The notes beneath the pieces are model-generated. The model ran no database searches, had not been told where the DNA came from, and was given only the letters and a program-made list of their open reading frames with translations. Below are positions 1-7,443 of a stretch of DNA of 12,253 nucleotides, piece after piece. The first letter of the stretch is position 1, and every line of letters starts with the position of its first letter. Source of the DNA: Burkholderiales bacterium (GTDB taxonomy: Bacteria; Pseudomonadota; Gammaproteobacteria; Burkholderiales; UBA11063). Made by a program: the position numbers and the translations under genes. Location of the stretch: contig JAJFBO010000010.1 of assembly GCA_020697025.1 (NCBI GenBank), positions 1 through 12,253 on the forward strand. Reading direction: 5' to 3'.

Positions 1-1296
1 AGTTCAACTGTAATAATTAGTATCATTTTCTTTATGATTTCCCTTCCTGTTGCCTTACTTAGTCTGCTTTCAATGCCATTAATTGTTACTGGGGCAATTT
101 ATTTTAGGAAAAAATTGGCACCTCGTTATTTGGAGGTACGTAATGCTGCTGGCTACTTGAATGGTAAATTAAATAATAATTTATACGGTATGAGTACAAT
201 TAAAGTGTTTAATACCGAAAAATATGAATTGAATAGAGTTGAAACTTATAGTAATGACTATGCCCAGGCAAATAAACATGCCATAGTTTTATCAGCAGCA
301 TTAACTCCGGTAATTCGTATGGCGATAATGGTTGGCTTTTTATCAGCCTTAATTTATGGCGGACTTCTAACCTTAAATGGACAGATCCAAGTTGCATCAT
401 ATAGTATATTAATATTTCTATCACAACGATTACTATGGCCGTTGAGGGATTTGGGTTTAGTAACAGATATGTATCAACGTTCGATGGCTTCAATCAGCCG
501 GGTCATGGGTTTGCTTAATTCACCAATTACTATAAAAGATGGAAGTCAGCTCTTTATACCACAAGCAAGAGGTGAGATTGAATTTAAACATGTGAATTTT
601 GCCTATCAGGAACGGGAACAATTATTTACTGATTTATCTTTTCATATTAAATCTGGTGAGACAGTAGCATTTGTAGGGAGTACGGGTTCTGGAAAGTCAA
701 CGATAGTAAAATTGTTGCTTAGATTATATCAGTATAATAGTGGCAATATATTAATTGATGGCCAAGAAATAAATACATTAACAATGAATTCGCTTCGTCG
801 GCAAATTGGAGTAGTTAGCCAGGAAACATTTTTAATCGATGGAACTATTGCAGAAAATATTTGCTATGGTACATTTGATGCTACAGAAGAACAAATTAAA
901 AAGGCTGCTAGATTAGTTGAAGCAGATGAATTCATTATGCAATTACCTGATGGTTATCATACTCTTATTGGGGAACGCGGACAGAAGCTATCAGGAGGTC
1001 AAAGACAGCGTATTGCATTAGCAAGGGCTATTATTAAAAACCCGCTTATTTTAATTTTGGATGAAGCAACTTCGGCATTAGATAATCATACAGAAGATTT
1101 AATTCAAAAATCTATGCTAAAGATAGCATCAGGGAGAACAACAATTATTATTGCACATCGGTTATCCACGATTATTAATGCCAGTAGAATTTATGTTTTA
1201 GAACAAGGTAAGATAATTGAAACAGGCAGCCATCAGGAGCTCTTGAACCATAATGGAAAATATACTGCTTTATGGAATTTGCAGCTGCGTAAATAA
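1..1296 (+). CDS. ABC exporter half-transporter (permease + ATPase fusion), 5' end cut by window
   Basis: The reading frame is open from base 1, so the gene begins upstream and only its last 431 codons are visible; ABC half-transporters are usually about 580-600 residues. The first ~160 visible residues are the end of a type-1 exporter membrane domain, with hydrophobic helices and the coupling-helix region around GMSTIKVFN. A complete nucleotide-binding domain follows. Numbering from the internal ATG at 34, it has Walker A GSTGSGKST (215-223), signature LSGGQ (319-323), Walker B LILILDEATSALD with D343 and E344, and the switch histidine in AHRLST (H375). All catalytic residues are intact. The family works as inner-membrane dimers that export lipids, peptides or drugs using ATP (MsbA/LmrA-like); the substrate cannot be told here. 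A 61-bp gap separates it from the next gene, so co-transcription is possible. Confidence 0.93.
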   Translation, partial: SSTVIISIIFFMISLPVALLSLLSMPLIVTGAIYFRKKLAPRYLEVRNAAGYLNGKLNNNLYGMSTIKVFNTEKYELNRVETYSNDYAQANKHAIVLSAALTPVIRMAIMVGFLSALIYGGLLTLNGQIQVASYSILIFLSQRLLWPLRDLGLVTDMYQRSMASISRVMGLLNSPITIKDGSQLFIPQARGEIEFKHVNFAYQEREQLFTDLSFHIKSGETVAFVGSTGSGKSTIVKLLLRLYQYNSGNILIDGQEINTLTMNSLRRQIGVVSQETFLIDGTIAENICYGTFDATEEQIKKAARLVEADEFIMQLPDGYHTLIGERGQKLSGGQRQRIALARAIIKNPLILILDEATSALDNHTEDLIQKSMLKIASGRTTIIIAHRLSTIINASRIYVLEQGKIIETGSHQELLNHNGKYTALWNLQLRK

Positions 1297-1357
1297 ATTT
1301 ATCAAAAAAATAATGATAGATTGCATTTTTTAAATTTGACAAGAACAGGAAATAAAA

Positions 1358-1915
1358 ATGAAAATAAATAATTTAATTATAATTGTTGCAGCATTAGGTT
1401 TTTTTATAAGTACAGCTATAGCAAGACCATTTGATATCACTAAAGATACAAAAATGAGATGTGAAATTAAGGAAGCAATGGTAGAAAGCCTAAGCGGGGA
1501 AGATTTAAGTGTTGATTCACTTAAAGATAAAGTATGGCTTGAGTATGTGAAGACAAAAAATAACACACATATCTTTTCAACAAGCTTTGGTAATATAGAG
1601 GTAAATCCTACCGATGGGACTAATAATCCTTATAACGCAGTATATTTTTTGCCGAGTACAAAGGATATACATAATATACTATCCATTCATGGGCATACAA
1701 ATCCTCAATATATCAGTACTTTGACTTCACCGCAAAAAGAAATTATTAGAGATCGGCTCAACAATAATCTTCACCCTAAGTGGATTATACCCTTTACATT
1801 TGATTACAACCAAAATACTAATGAATGGTCTATTTCTGGCTTATTTATTGATAAAGATATGAAGACTCCACTTGCATACTTGACAGCATCAAAGGTTAAA
1901 TGCCATATCCAATAG
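1358..1915 (+). CDS. small exported protein of unknown function
   Basis: This 185-residue protein is not recognised. It starts with a clear Sec signal peptide: K2, a hydrophobic stretch at residues 6-19, and a probable cut after AIA (residue 22), leaving a mature protein of about 163 residues. The start is supported by AGGA at 1347-1350, seven bases before the ATG. There are only two cysteines, C35 near the mature N terminus and C182 four residues from the end, which could pair in the periplasm. The middle is mixed polar/hydrophobic with aromatic residues (YNAVYFLP, PKWIIPFTFDYN) and no transmembrane helix, which suggests a soluble periplasmic or secreted fold. It lies 61 bp after the ABC exporter on the same strand and converges on the metal-import operon. 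No function can be assigned. Confidence 0.8.
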   Translation: MKINNLIIIVAALGFFISTAIARPFDITKDTKMRCEIKEAMVESLSGEDLSVDSLKDKVWLEYVKTKNNTHIFSTSFGNIEVNPTDGTNNPYNAVYFLPSTKDIHNILSIHGHTNPQYISTLTSPQKEIIRDRLNNNLHPKWIIPFTFDYNQNTNEWSISGLFIDKDMKTPLAYLTASKVKCHIQ

Positions 1916-1979
1916 TTATTAACCGTATTTTTGCCGCTGCTATTATAATCAATTATCTTATTTTTTAATATAAAAAATT

Positions 1980-2777
1980 TTATAATTTTAAAACTTGATT
2001 TTTGATATGACTAATCGCGTAAATTAAAGACATCAATGTAGTAATACAAAAACTAGTGGGCAAGTTAAATTGATATGCTATACATAGAGATATAAAAACA
2101 CTGATATTTGCAACTAAGACACTTACTAAAATAGTTTTGTAGAAACCGTCACACCAAAGCCCGGCAATTGCACCAGGTATAATTAGTAAAACAAAAATTA
2201 ATAAAGCTCCAACAATCTGGCAGGCCATAGAGACTGTAACAGCTATAATACAGAAAAATACGATTGATAAAAATCGGATTGGTAAATTTTTAGCTTCGGC
2301 TAAAGTTGGATCAATCGAAGCAAAAAGTAGTGGTCTGGCACAAATTGTAAGTATCAATAAAATACCAATAGATAACCCAGTTAATAAATATATTTGCTCT
2401 TTTGATACTGCTAAAATATTACCAAATAAGATATTTAGCACACCACCTGAATAGTTATTTTGAAATAAAAACAAAAAGTAAGCACCCAAGCCTAAAACAA
2501 AAGTAAGCACAACGCCAATTGCCAGATCATTCTTTTTAATCTTATCACCTAGAAAGCCCATAGTAAGGGCTGCAATAAGATTAACAAATAACTGTCCGGA
2601 AATAGCTGAAAAACCAAGCAACATACCGAGCGTTGCACCAGTTAGGCTCATATGGCTTAAAGCATGGGCAGCAAATGCACTACGGCGGATAACTACAAAT
2701 ACGCTGACAACCCCACAAATTGTTGCAACAATTATGCCGGCTAATACGGCATTTTGCATAAAGTCATATGCCCACAT
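1980..2777 (-). CDS. metal-ion ABC transporter permease (ZnuB/MntB-like, ABC-3 family)
   Basis: A 265-residue, highly hydrophobic protein with about eight membrane segments, the usual size for ABC-3 family permeases that carry Zn, Mn or Fe across the inner membrane. The motif RRSAFAAHALSHMSLTGATLG (residues 31-51) matches the conserved first cytoplasmic loop of this family, including H38 and H42. The GALLIFVLLIIPGAIAG stretch is the typical conserved late helix. The start at 2777 is preceded by GAGGG at 2787-2783 on the minus strand, five bases away, so it is preferred over the internal Met7. The gene overlaps the upstream ATPase by 14 bp, which implies translational coupling. It is last in the operon, facing the convergent small exported gene. 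The family is clear; the metal is not. Confidence 0.93.
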   Translation of the reverse strand: MWAYDFMQNAVLAGIIVATICGVVSVFVVIRRSAFAAHALSHMSLTGATLGMLLGFSAISGQLFVNLIAALTMGFLGDKIKKNDLAIGVVLTFVLGLGAYFLFLFQNNYSGGVLNILFGNILAVSKEQIYLLTGLSIGILLILTICARPLLFASIDPTLAEAKNLPIRFLSIVFFCIIAVTVSMACQIVGALLIFVLLIIPGAIAGLWCDGFYKTILVSVLVANISVFISLCIAYQFNLPTSFCITTLMSLIYAISHIKNQVLKL

Positions 2778-3456
2778 AAGCGCCCTCGCGAATACACGGT
2801 AATTCCTGACAGAAATGTACTTGTGTATGTTTAAAATGAATATAGCCGTCTAAATCCATGGCAATTTGATGCATGTCATGCGATATAATAAGTAAGGTCA
2901 GCTCATGCTGTTTATGAATTTTGTTTAAAGCCTCTATAAAATGCTGTTTGGCTTCCGGGTCCAGATCAGCTAAAGGTTCATCGAGTAATAGAAGTTTAGG
3001 CTGGTTAATTAATGCTTGGGCCAGATAAATTCGTTTTTTTTGTCCACCTGATAAAGTGGTAAAAGGCCGGTGCATATATTTAGTAGCGCCGACTAAATCT
3101 AGAAGATCAAGAGCTTTTTTTTTGGTGTTGCTATTTAAAAAAGGAATACCAAAATGCCAACCATTATAACTAAGTTCTATTAAGGTAAGACCTGAAGTAT
3201 ATTCACTGGTATTAATTTCCCGCTCCTGAGGGATATAAGCAATACTATTATTGGAATTTCCAGGTTTTTTACCAAATATCTGTAATTCGCCGGCAACTGG
3301 TTTTAAATTACCCAAAATAGTTTTCATAAATGTTGATTTACCGCAACCGTTTTCACCAATAATTCCAAACCATTTATTATTAGGCAAAGTTAAATTAAAA
3401 GGTTTGGAAATAGGCTTATGCTTGTAACCCAGAACCAGGTTCCTACATTCAATCAT
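2764..3456 (-). CDS. metal-ion ABC transporter ATP-binding protein (ZnuC/MntA-like)
   Basis: A 230-residue stand-alone ATPase that would power the neighbouring permease from the cytoplasmic face. All ABC motifs are intact: Walker A GENGCGKST (34-42), Q-loop glutamine Q77 in YIPQ, signature LSGGQ (135-139), Walker B LLLLDEP with D159 and E160, D-loop ADLD (163-166) and switch histidine H193 in ISHD. The position between binding-protein and permease genes assigns it to a cation importer. Its ATG overlaps the binding-protein stop codon in an ATGA arrangement (4 bp), and its own 3' end runs 14 bp into the permease gene. Only a weak GAG precedes the start, consistent with coupled translation. The C-terminal ~30 residues after the H-loop are short, with no extra domain. 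Confidence 0.94.
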   Translation of the reverse strand: MIECRNLVLGYKHKPISKPFNLTLPNNKWFGIIGENGCGKSTFMKTILGNLKPVAGELQIFGKKPGNSNNSIAYIPQEREINTSEYTSGLTLIELSYNGWHFGIPFLNSNTKKKALDLLDLVGATKYMHRPFTTLSGGQKKRIYLAQALINQPKLLLLDEPLADLDPEAKQHFIEALNKIHKQHELTLLIISHDMHQIAMDLDGYIHFKHTQVHFCQELPCIREGAYVGI

Positions 3457-4310
3457 TTATTACTCATATTTAATGCTTGTTCCGTTTGTTGTAGTTGATC
3501 TAATAGCCAGGAATTAATAGATATATTCTGTGGCATAGTTTCAGTAATACCAACTACTGGGATACCATTTTTCTTTGCAATAGCTAAAATATTTTTAGTA
3601 GTACCATCGATTACTTGTTTATTGTAAAATAATAAACGAATTTTATGTCCATTTAACAAATCAAGGTAAGCTGAGAGCATTTTAGGGCTCGGTTCAGTAT
3701 TATTCATAATTTTCCACTGAAAATCTAAGCCTTGCATGTGTAATCCAATTGCTTTAGTCATATAATTAAATACAGGTTCTGTTGCTGTAACCTTCATCCC
3801 GGCATACTTAGCCCTTAAGCTTAATATATTATCTTGTACTTGTTTATTATCTTTTAAAAATTTTGCCAGATTTTGGCTATATTGAATTTTATTTTTATTA
3901 TCCAGTTTAATAAATAAATTGGTAAGATAGAGTGCAAGTTTTGGCATAGTATCTGGTTTATACCAAAGATGCGGATTAATGTTTGGCTTATTTAGCTGTA
4001 TTAAATTAGCTACATTAATAACAGTTAAATTTTTCTGTGATTTTAGAATCTGTTCCATCCATCCATCATAATTTGCTCCATTATATATAATAACCTGGGC
4101 ATTAACTATTTCTTTACTGGTAGCAGAAGTAGTTGTGAATAAATGAGGGTCCGCATTGGGATTGGAAATTATGCTATTAACTTTTACATTGTTGCCGCCA
4201 ATTTCTTTGGCTAATTGTCCGTAAAAATTCTCTGCTGCAACTATATTGATACTTGTAGCAAATATAGTATGACTAAAAAAAATTGTAATTAAAGTAATAA
4301 AATAACGCAT
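3453..4310 (-). CDS. metal-ion ABC transporter substrate-binding protein (ZnuA-like, Zn/Mn cluster)
   Basis: A 285-residue periplasmic cluster A-I binding protein. A signal peptide covers residues 1-18/19 (hydrophobic core ITLITIFF, cut near IFA-T). Family landmarks are AAENFYGQLAKEIGG (25-39), NPNADPHLF with H56, NPHLWYKPDTMP with H114, ATEPVFNYM with E178, MNNTEPSP (202-209) and VVGITETMP with E257. By alignment from memory with PsaA (His, His, Glu, Asp), the likely metal ligands are H56, H114, E178 and E257. There is no His-rich loop of the kind seen in many zinc-specific ZnuA proteins. The metal could be Zn or Mn; the sequence does not decide. It is first in the operon and is read from an extended -10 promoter at 4351-4343. 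No strong Shine-Dalgarno is visible before the ATG. Confidence 0.93.
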   Translation of the reverse strand: MRYFITLITIFFSHTIFATSINIVAAENFYGQLAKEIGGNNVKVNSIISNPNADPHLFTTTSATSKEIVNAQVIIYNGANYDGWMEQILKSQKNLTVINVANLIQLNKPNINPHLWYKPDTMPKLALYLTNLFIKLDNKNKIQYSQNLAKFLKDNKQVQDNILSLRAKYAGMKVTATEPVFNYMTKAIGLHMQGLDFQWKIMNNTEPSPKMLSAYLDLLNGHKIRLLFYNKQVIDGTTKNILAIAKKNGIPVVGITETMPQNISINSWLLDQLQQTEQALNMSNK

Positions 4311-4342
4311 ATAGGCTAACCAAAAAAATTATAAAGGTACCA

Positions 4343-4351
4343 ATTATAGCA
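4343..4351 (-). promoter_or_regulatory. extended -10 promoter for metal-import operon
   Basis: On the minus strand the sequence reads TGCTATAAT, a perfect TGn plus consensus -10 hexamer, 32 bases before the binding-protein ATG. No good -35 hexamer lies 16-18 bp upstream, as is common with extended -10 promoters. The AGGCTAA/TTAGCCT inverted pair flanks it. Confidence 0.55.
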
Positions 4352-4457
4352 TAAATACATTAGCCTGATTTTAAGAGTGGTTATTAACATAAACATATGT
4401 ATGACATAGTTTCAAATAGTTTATAAATTTATTTTTATGTATTCTTCCTATAAATCA

Positions 4458-4466
4458 TGCTATAAT
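4458..4466 (+). promoter_or_regulatory. extended -10 promoter for the 4616 surface-protein gene
   Basis: The plus strand reads TGCTATAAT, the same extended -10 element used on the opposite strand. TATAAT (4461-4466) is also the left arm of a perfect 6-bp inverted repeat with ATTATA at 4473-4478. Transcription would start near 4473, giving a leader of about 140 bases. No clear -35 is visible. Confidence 0.5.
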
Positions 4467-4615
4467 ACTCATATTATAAAAAATATAAATTAATTCTTTA
4501 TTAACATAAATATAGCTTTAAGTCTAATAATACTAAATTTTATAAATAGATAAATTGAATGGCAGAAGTCAGCAGTTTACTTATTTATAAATTGTGTTAT
4601 ATGTTTGGGGACTAT

Positions 4616-7360
4616 ATGAAAATGTTAAATCAAAAAATATCTTTGCAGATTAATAAAATATTTAAAATTTTAATTCTACTTAGCCTGGCAGGAATAAGCA
4701 TATCCTGCGGGGGCGGCGGCAGCAGCGGTACAGTTAATCCCCCAGGCCCTGAACCTACGCCTACTCCAACTTTGGCAGAAGCAGTAAACATAGGTAATAT
4801 TTCTACGATACCAATTACTGCAAACAACGATCCTACGTCATTAATAGTAACTAATAATACTGATTTTAATCTTCATTTGGTAACAGCAACTGTAACAATG
4901 GATGCCAAAGTAACAAACCTTGATTTACACGGTGGTAATGTTACCACTGCCGGCTCAGATAATGTCAGTCAATGCGCTACATTACAGGCCAAGGGTACTT
5001 GTGGTGTAGTAATTATTCCACCGGCTGATACGGGGAGTTATTTACTCACCTTATCTTTTGTATCTGCAGATGGATCAAAAACATTTACTGCAAATCAAAT
5101 TATTACATTTTCTAAAAATATTCCCTCAACTACCGGCTTTACTTACTCTAATCTGAATAATGCGGTATATGCTCCAGTTGATGGATATACTTATATGCAG
5201 ATTCCCTTTACTATAGACCATGATACTAAAACTTTATATGCTTACTCAAGTAATCCAGGCGCATTTGTGCCTAATTTAGTGTGCCCAGGTGGAACCACAT
5301 ATCAAAAGGGCGACTTATGTACCGTTTATGTTAGAATAGGAAATTTAGGAACTGCAAAAGATTTAATTGCTACGGTTACCGTTTCCGATGATCCTGACCC
5401 GCATCCAATTATTACTTCAGGTTTTAAGCGTAATATGGAAAATCGGGTAAATGGGTCTACAGGCTATTCCTTTAGTACTCCTGTATCAGTTACAACAAAT
5501 AATGTAGGAAATTTGGTTACTTCGGCATCTAATCCGGTAATTAATCCTGCGAATGGTGCTTCCCCGGTAACAATCACTCTTCTTAATAACGGTGTAGCCC
5601 CTATAACAGGAATTACACTTTCAGTTGCGGCGGGCAGTCCAGTTACGATCACTAATTCTGGGGTTGGGTCTTGTGGAGCAGCAGGAGGGACGTTGGCAGT
5701 TGAAAGTTCTTGTACTTATCAGGTAAATGCAAATAGCCCAACTAGCTCGCAAAGTATGGCGTATATTAATTATAATAATAGTTTGAATAATGCACAATTA
5801 ATATATGCTGTTGTGTATATTTCTGCATTGCCTGGCCCTGGTATGTCCTTAACTGCTGCACAAGGTAGCTTACAAAATGCAGTAATTGGTACAACGTCAA
5901 AGTTAACACTAAATGTGCAAAATACTGGAACCACAACACTTAACAATATTAAATTTTCTGCTCTTCCGGTAATTGCATCAGGTACTTTAACTTATGAAAG
6001 TGCAGCCAGTACTTGTAAACTTGATGGTACCCAACAATTAAACTCAGGGGCTAAATGTACCGTAAGCGTAAATTTTCTACCATCGATTGAGCAGTCAGCT
6101 GCTTCTTTTAATATAAGTGCTATTGCTAACTATATTGATCAGGGCGGGACTTCCCAGACTTACTCAGGATTATATCTTACTGTCCAGTATAGTTCATTTA
6201 CTAGTAATGCCTTTGTATATTTAATACCAAACTATACATCTTATGCAATTAGAGCTGACAATGCTGATAGTGCTACTCAGGTAATTACTTTGGTAAACTC
6301 TGGAGGGCAAAATGTTACTTTGGACAGCCCTTCATATACTGCAGAGAGCTTTCCTACTGGCGCATCTGTAATTAATGATGGTTGTGCAGGTTTCACCTTA
6401 ACCTCAGGCGGGGGTACATCTTGTAATATTACAGTTAAATATGGCCCGGTAGCAGCTGTACAAACTAGTAAAACAGGCAGGCTTAAAGTAGCTTATACTC
6501 CTGGCAGCGGATTAGCAAAAGTTACAGCTTTTGCTACAGAAGTATTCCAGGCACAGGCAGCAGCATTAGTGCGAGTGGAGTCAGTAGTTAAATCGGGCGG
6601 CAGCGCAGGAGGAGCAGGAACTGCGGCAAGTCCTTATACTTTTTACAACTCAGCATATACAGGGTCACCAATTATTTTCACATTTACATATAAAAATGTA
6701 GGAACTCAATCTGCATCTTCATTCGCAGTTAATGTAAATAATCTGCCAGTGGGATATATTGTATACGGAACTCCAACTTGTGGTTATGGTTCGACTACCT
6801 CGACTTTGCCTGAATCTGGAGGTGTTTGCAATATAGCATTTACTGCAATAGGTCCTTCGACATTCTGGAATCCGTTTTATTATGCTGGAGCGCTTAATCT
6901 TAATATTCCTGGATACTCATATAAGGACCCAAATACAGGAGTAAATGTTAACCCTGCTCCAACCTTCCCAGCATATAATGGTAATACAATTTATGTAAAT
7001 GCTAATTTGTTTTCAAATTTGTCTAGTCCTACAGAGTCTTCTGCAACGGCAGAATCTGGTGGTTCTTTTAATGTTAGGTTTGTTTCTACTGCAGGTGATT
7101 CGGCTCAATACGGCGGTGCTGGTGTAACTATAACTATTCCACCTACAAGTCTGCCTACTGAGTCTTCAAACTCAATTTACTTGGCTAATGGGCGTACCTG
7201 TCAGATCACAAGTGTTACAGGGAATTGTGTTATAAATATTACAAATAAACCTAATGCAGTAGCTGGCCTGTATACTTATGCATATTGGATAACACCGCAA
7301 GGGTTAACTCCGGCACCATCTAATAGTATTATTAAATATTTTACGTTTACATTGTACTAG
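4616..7360 (+). CDS. putative surface lipoprotein with seven Cys-paired Ig-like modules
   Basis: A 914-residue exported protein. The start at 4616 (or 4622) is chosen because GGGGA lies at 4607-4611 and a hydrophobic leader follows directly. The longer in-frame ATG at 4559 has no ribosome site and would add a non-signal-like prefix. The leader ends SLAGISIS-C31 followed by GGGGSSG and a Pro/Thr linker (PGPEPTPTPT), so it is a likely lipoprotein, although -3 is Ser rather than the usual Leu/Ile/Val. After the linker, seven beta-rich modules of about 100-140 residues each carry one cysteine pair: 120/129, 223/235, 353/366, 467/481, 590/603, 722/738 and 862/871. The second cysteine of each pair starts a beta strand. 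The pattern resembles ASPM-SPD-2-Hydin/choice-of-anchor D modules. There is no catalytic motif. An adhesin or stalk role is inference. The first four modules are paralogous to those of the next gene. Confidence 0.85.
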   Translation: MKMLNQKISLQINKIFKILILLSLAGISISCGGGGSSGTVNPPGPEPTPTPTLAEAVNIGNISTIPITANNDPTSLIVTNNTDFNLHLVTATVTMDAKVTNLDLHGGNVTTAGSDNVSQCATLQAKGTCGVVIIPPADTGSYLLTLSFVSADGSKTFTANQIITFSKNIPSTTGFTYSNLNNAVYAPVDGYTYMQIPFTIDHDTKTLYAYSSNPGAFVPNLVCPGGTTYQKGDLCTVYVRIGNLGTAKDLIATVTVSDDPDPHPIITSGFKRNMENRVNGSTGYSFSTPVSVTTNNVGNLVTSASNPVINPANGASPVTITLLNNGVAPITGITLSVAAGSPVTITNSGVGSCGAAGGTLAVESSCTYQVNANSPTSSQSMAYINYNNSLNNAQLIYAVVYISALPGPGMSLTAAQGSLQNAVIGTTSKLTLNVQNTGTTTLNNIKFSALPVIASGTLTYESAASTCKLDGTQQLNSGAKCTVSVNFLPSIEQSAASFNISAIANYIDQGGTSQTYSGLYLTVQYSSFTSNAFVYLIPNYTSYAIRADNADSATQVITLVNSGGQNVTLDSPSYTAESFPTGASVINDGCAGFTLTSGGGTSCNITVKYGPVAAVQTSKTGRLKVAYTPGSGLAKVTAFATEVFQAQAAALVRVESVVKSGGSAGGAGTAASPYTFYNSAYTGSPIIFTFTYKNVGTQSASSFAVNVNNLPVGYIVYGTPTCGYGSTTSTLPESGGVCNIAFTAIGPSTFWNPFYYAGALNLNIPGYSYKDPNTGVNVNPAPTFPAYNGNTIYVNANLFSNLSSPTESSATAESGGSFNVRFVSTAGDSAQYGGAGVTITIPPTSLPTESSNSIYLANGRTCQITSVTGNCVINITNKPNAVAGLYTYAYWITPQGLTPAPSNSIIKYFTFTLY

Positions 7361-7366
7361 ATAATT

Positions 7367-7396
7367 AATATAGGGTTAGAAATTAGCCCTATATTT
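7367..7396 (+). terminator. hairpin between the two large surface-protein genes
   Basis: A 12-bp stem (7367-7378 with 7384-7395, one G-U pair) closes a five-base loop, starting six bases after the stop codon of the upstream gene. Only three Ts follow, so it is a weak terminator candidate. It could equally be an attenuator or mRNA-stability element inside a two-gene transcript. Confidence 0.5.
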
Positions 7397-7443
7397 ACTT
7401 ATAGCATTCTAATTCATTTATTTTGTCGAGATAAGTCTTCCAG

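Larger units (their letters stand above)
4311..4615. promoter_or_regulatory. divergent intergenic region between metal importer and surface-protein genes
   Basis: About 305 bp of very AT-rich DNA without a convincing gene. It holds an extended -10 element for each flanking gene (listed separately). It also holds a 17-bp direct repeat with one mismatch at 4381-4397 and 4498-4514, beginning TTATTAACATAAA. An inverted pair, AGGCTAA at 4313-4319 and TTAGCCT at 4360-4366, brackets the minus-strand promoter. No classical Fur or Zur box was recognised. The rightward leader from the predicted start of transcription to the ATG is about 140 bases, long enough for post-transcriptional control, but no riboswitch fold was identified. 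Confidence 0.55.

Noticed and set aside
1336..1341. Perfect TTGACA that could be a -35 box for the small exported gene
   Set aside because: The matching -10 would fall at or inside the start of the gene, after its own ribosome site, so it cannot drive it.
1916..1990. A/T-only complementary runs between the convergent genes as a bidirectional terminator
   Set aside because: The stems are short (about six A-T pairs) and indistinguishable from chance in DNA of this composition.
4559..4615. Longer start for the 914-residue surface protein at ATG 4559
   Set aside because: No ribosome site precedes it and it would put 19 non-signal-like residues before a normal export leader; GGGGA at 4607-4611 supports 4616 or 4622.
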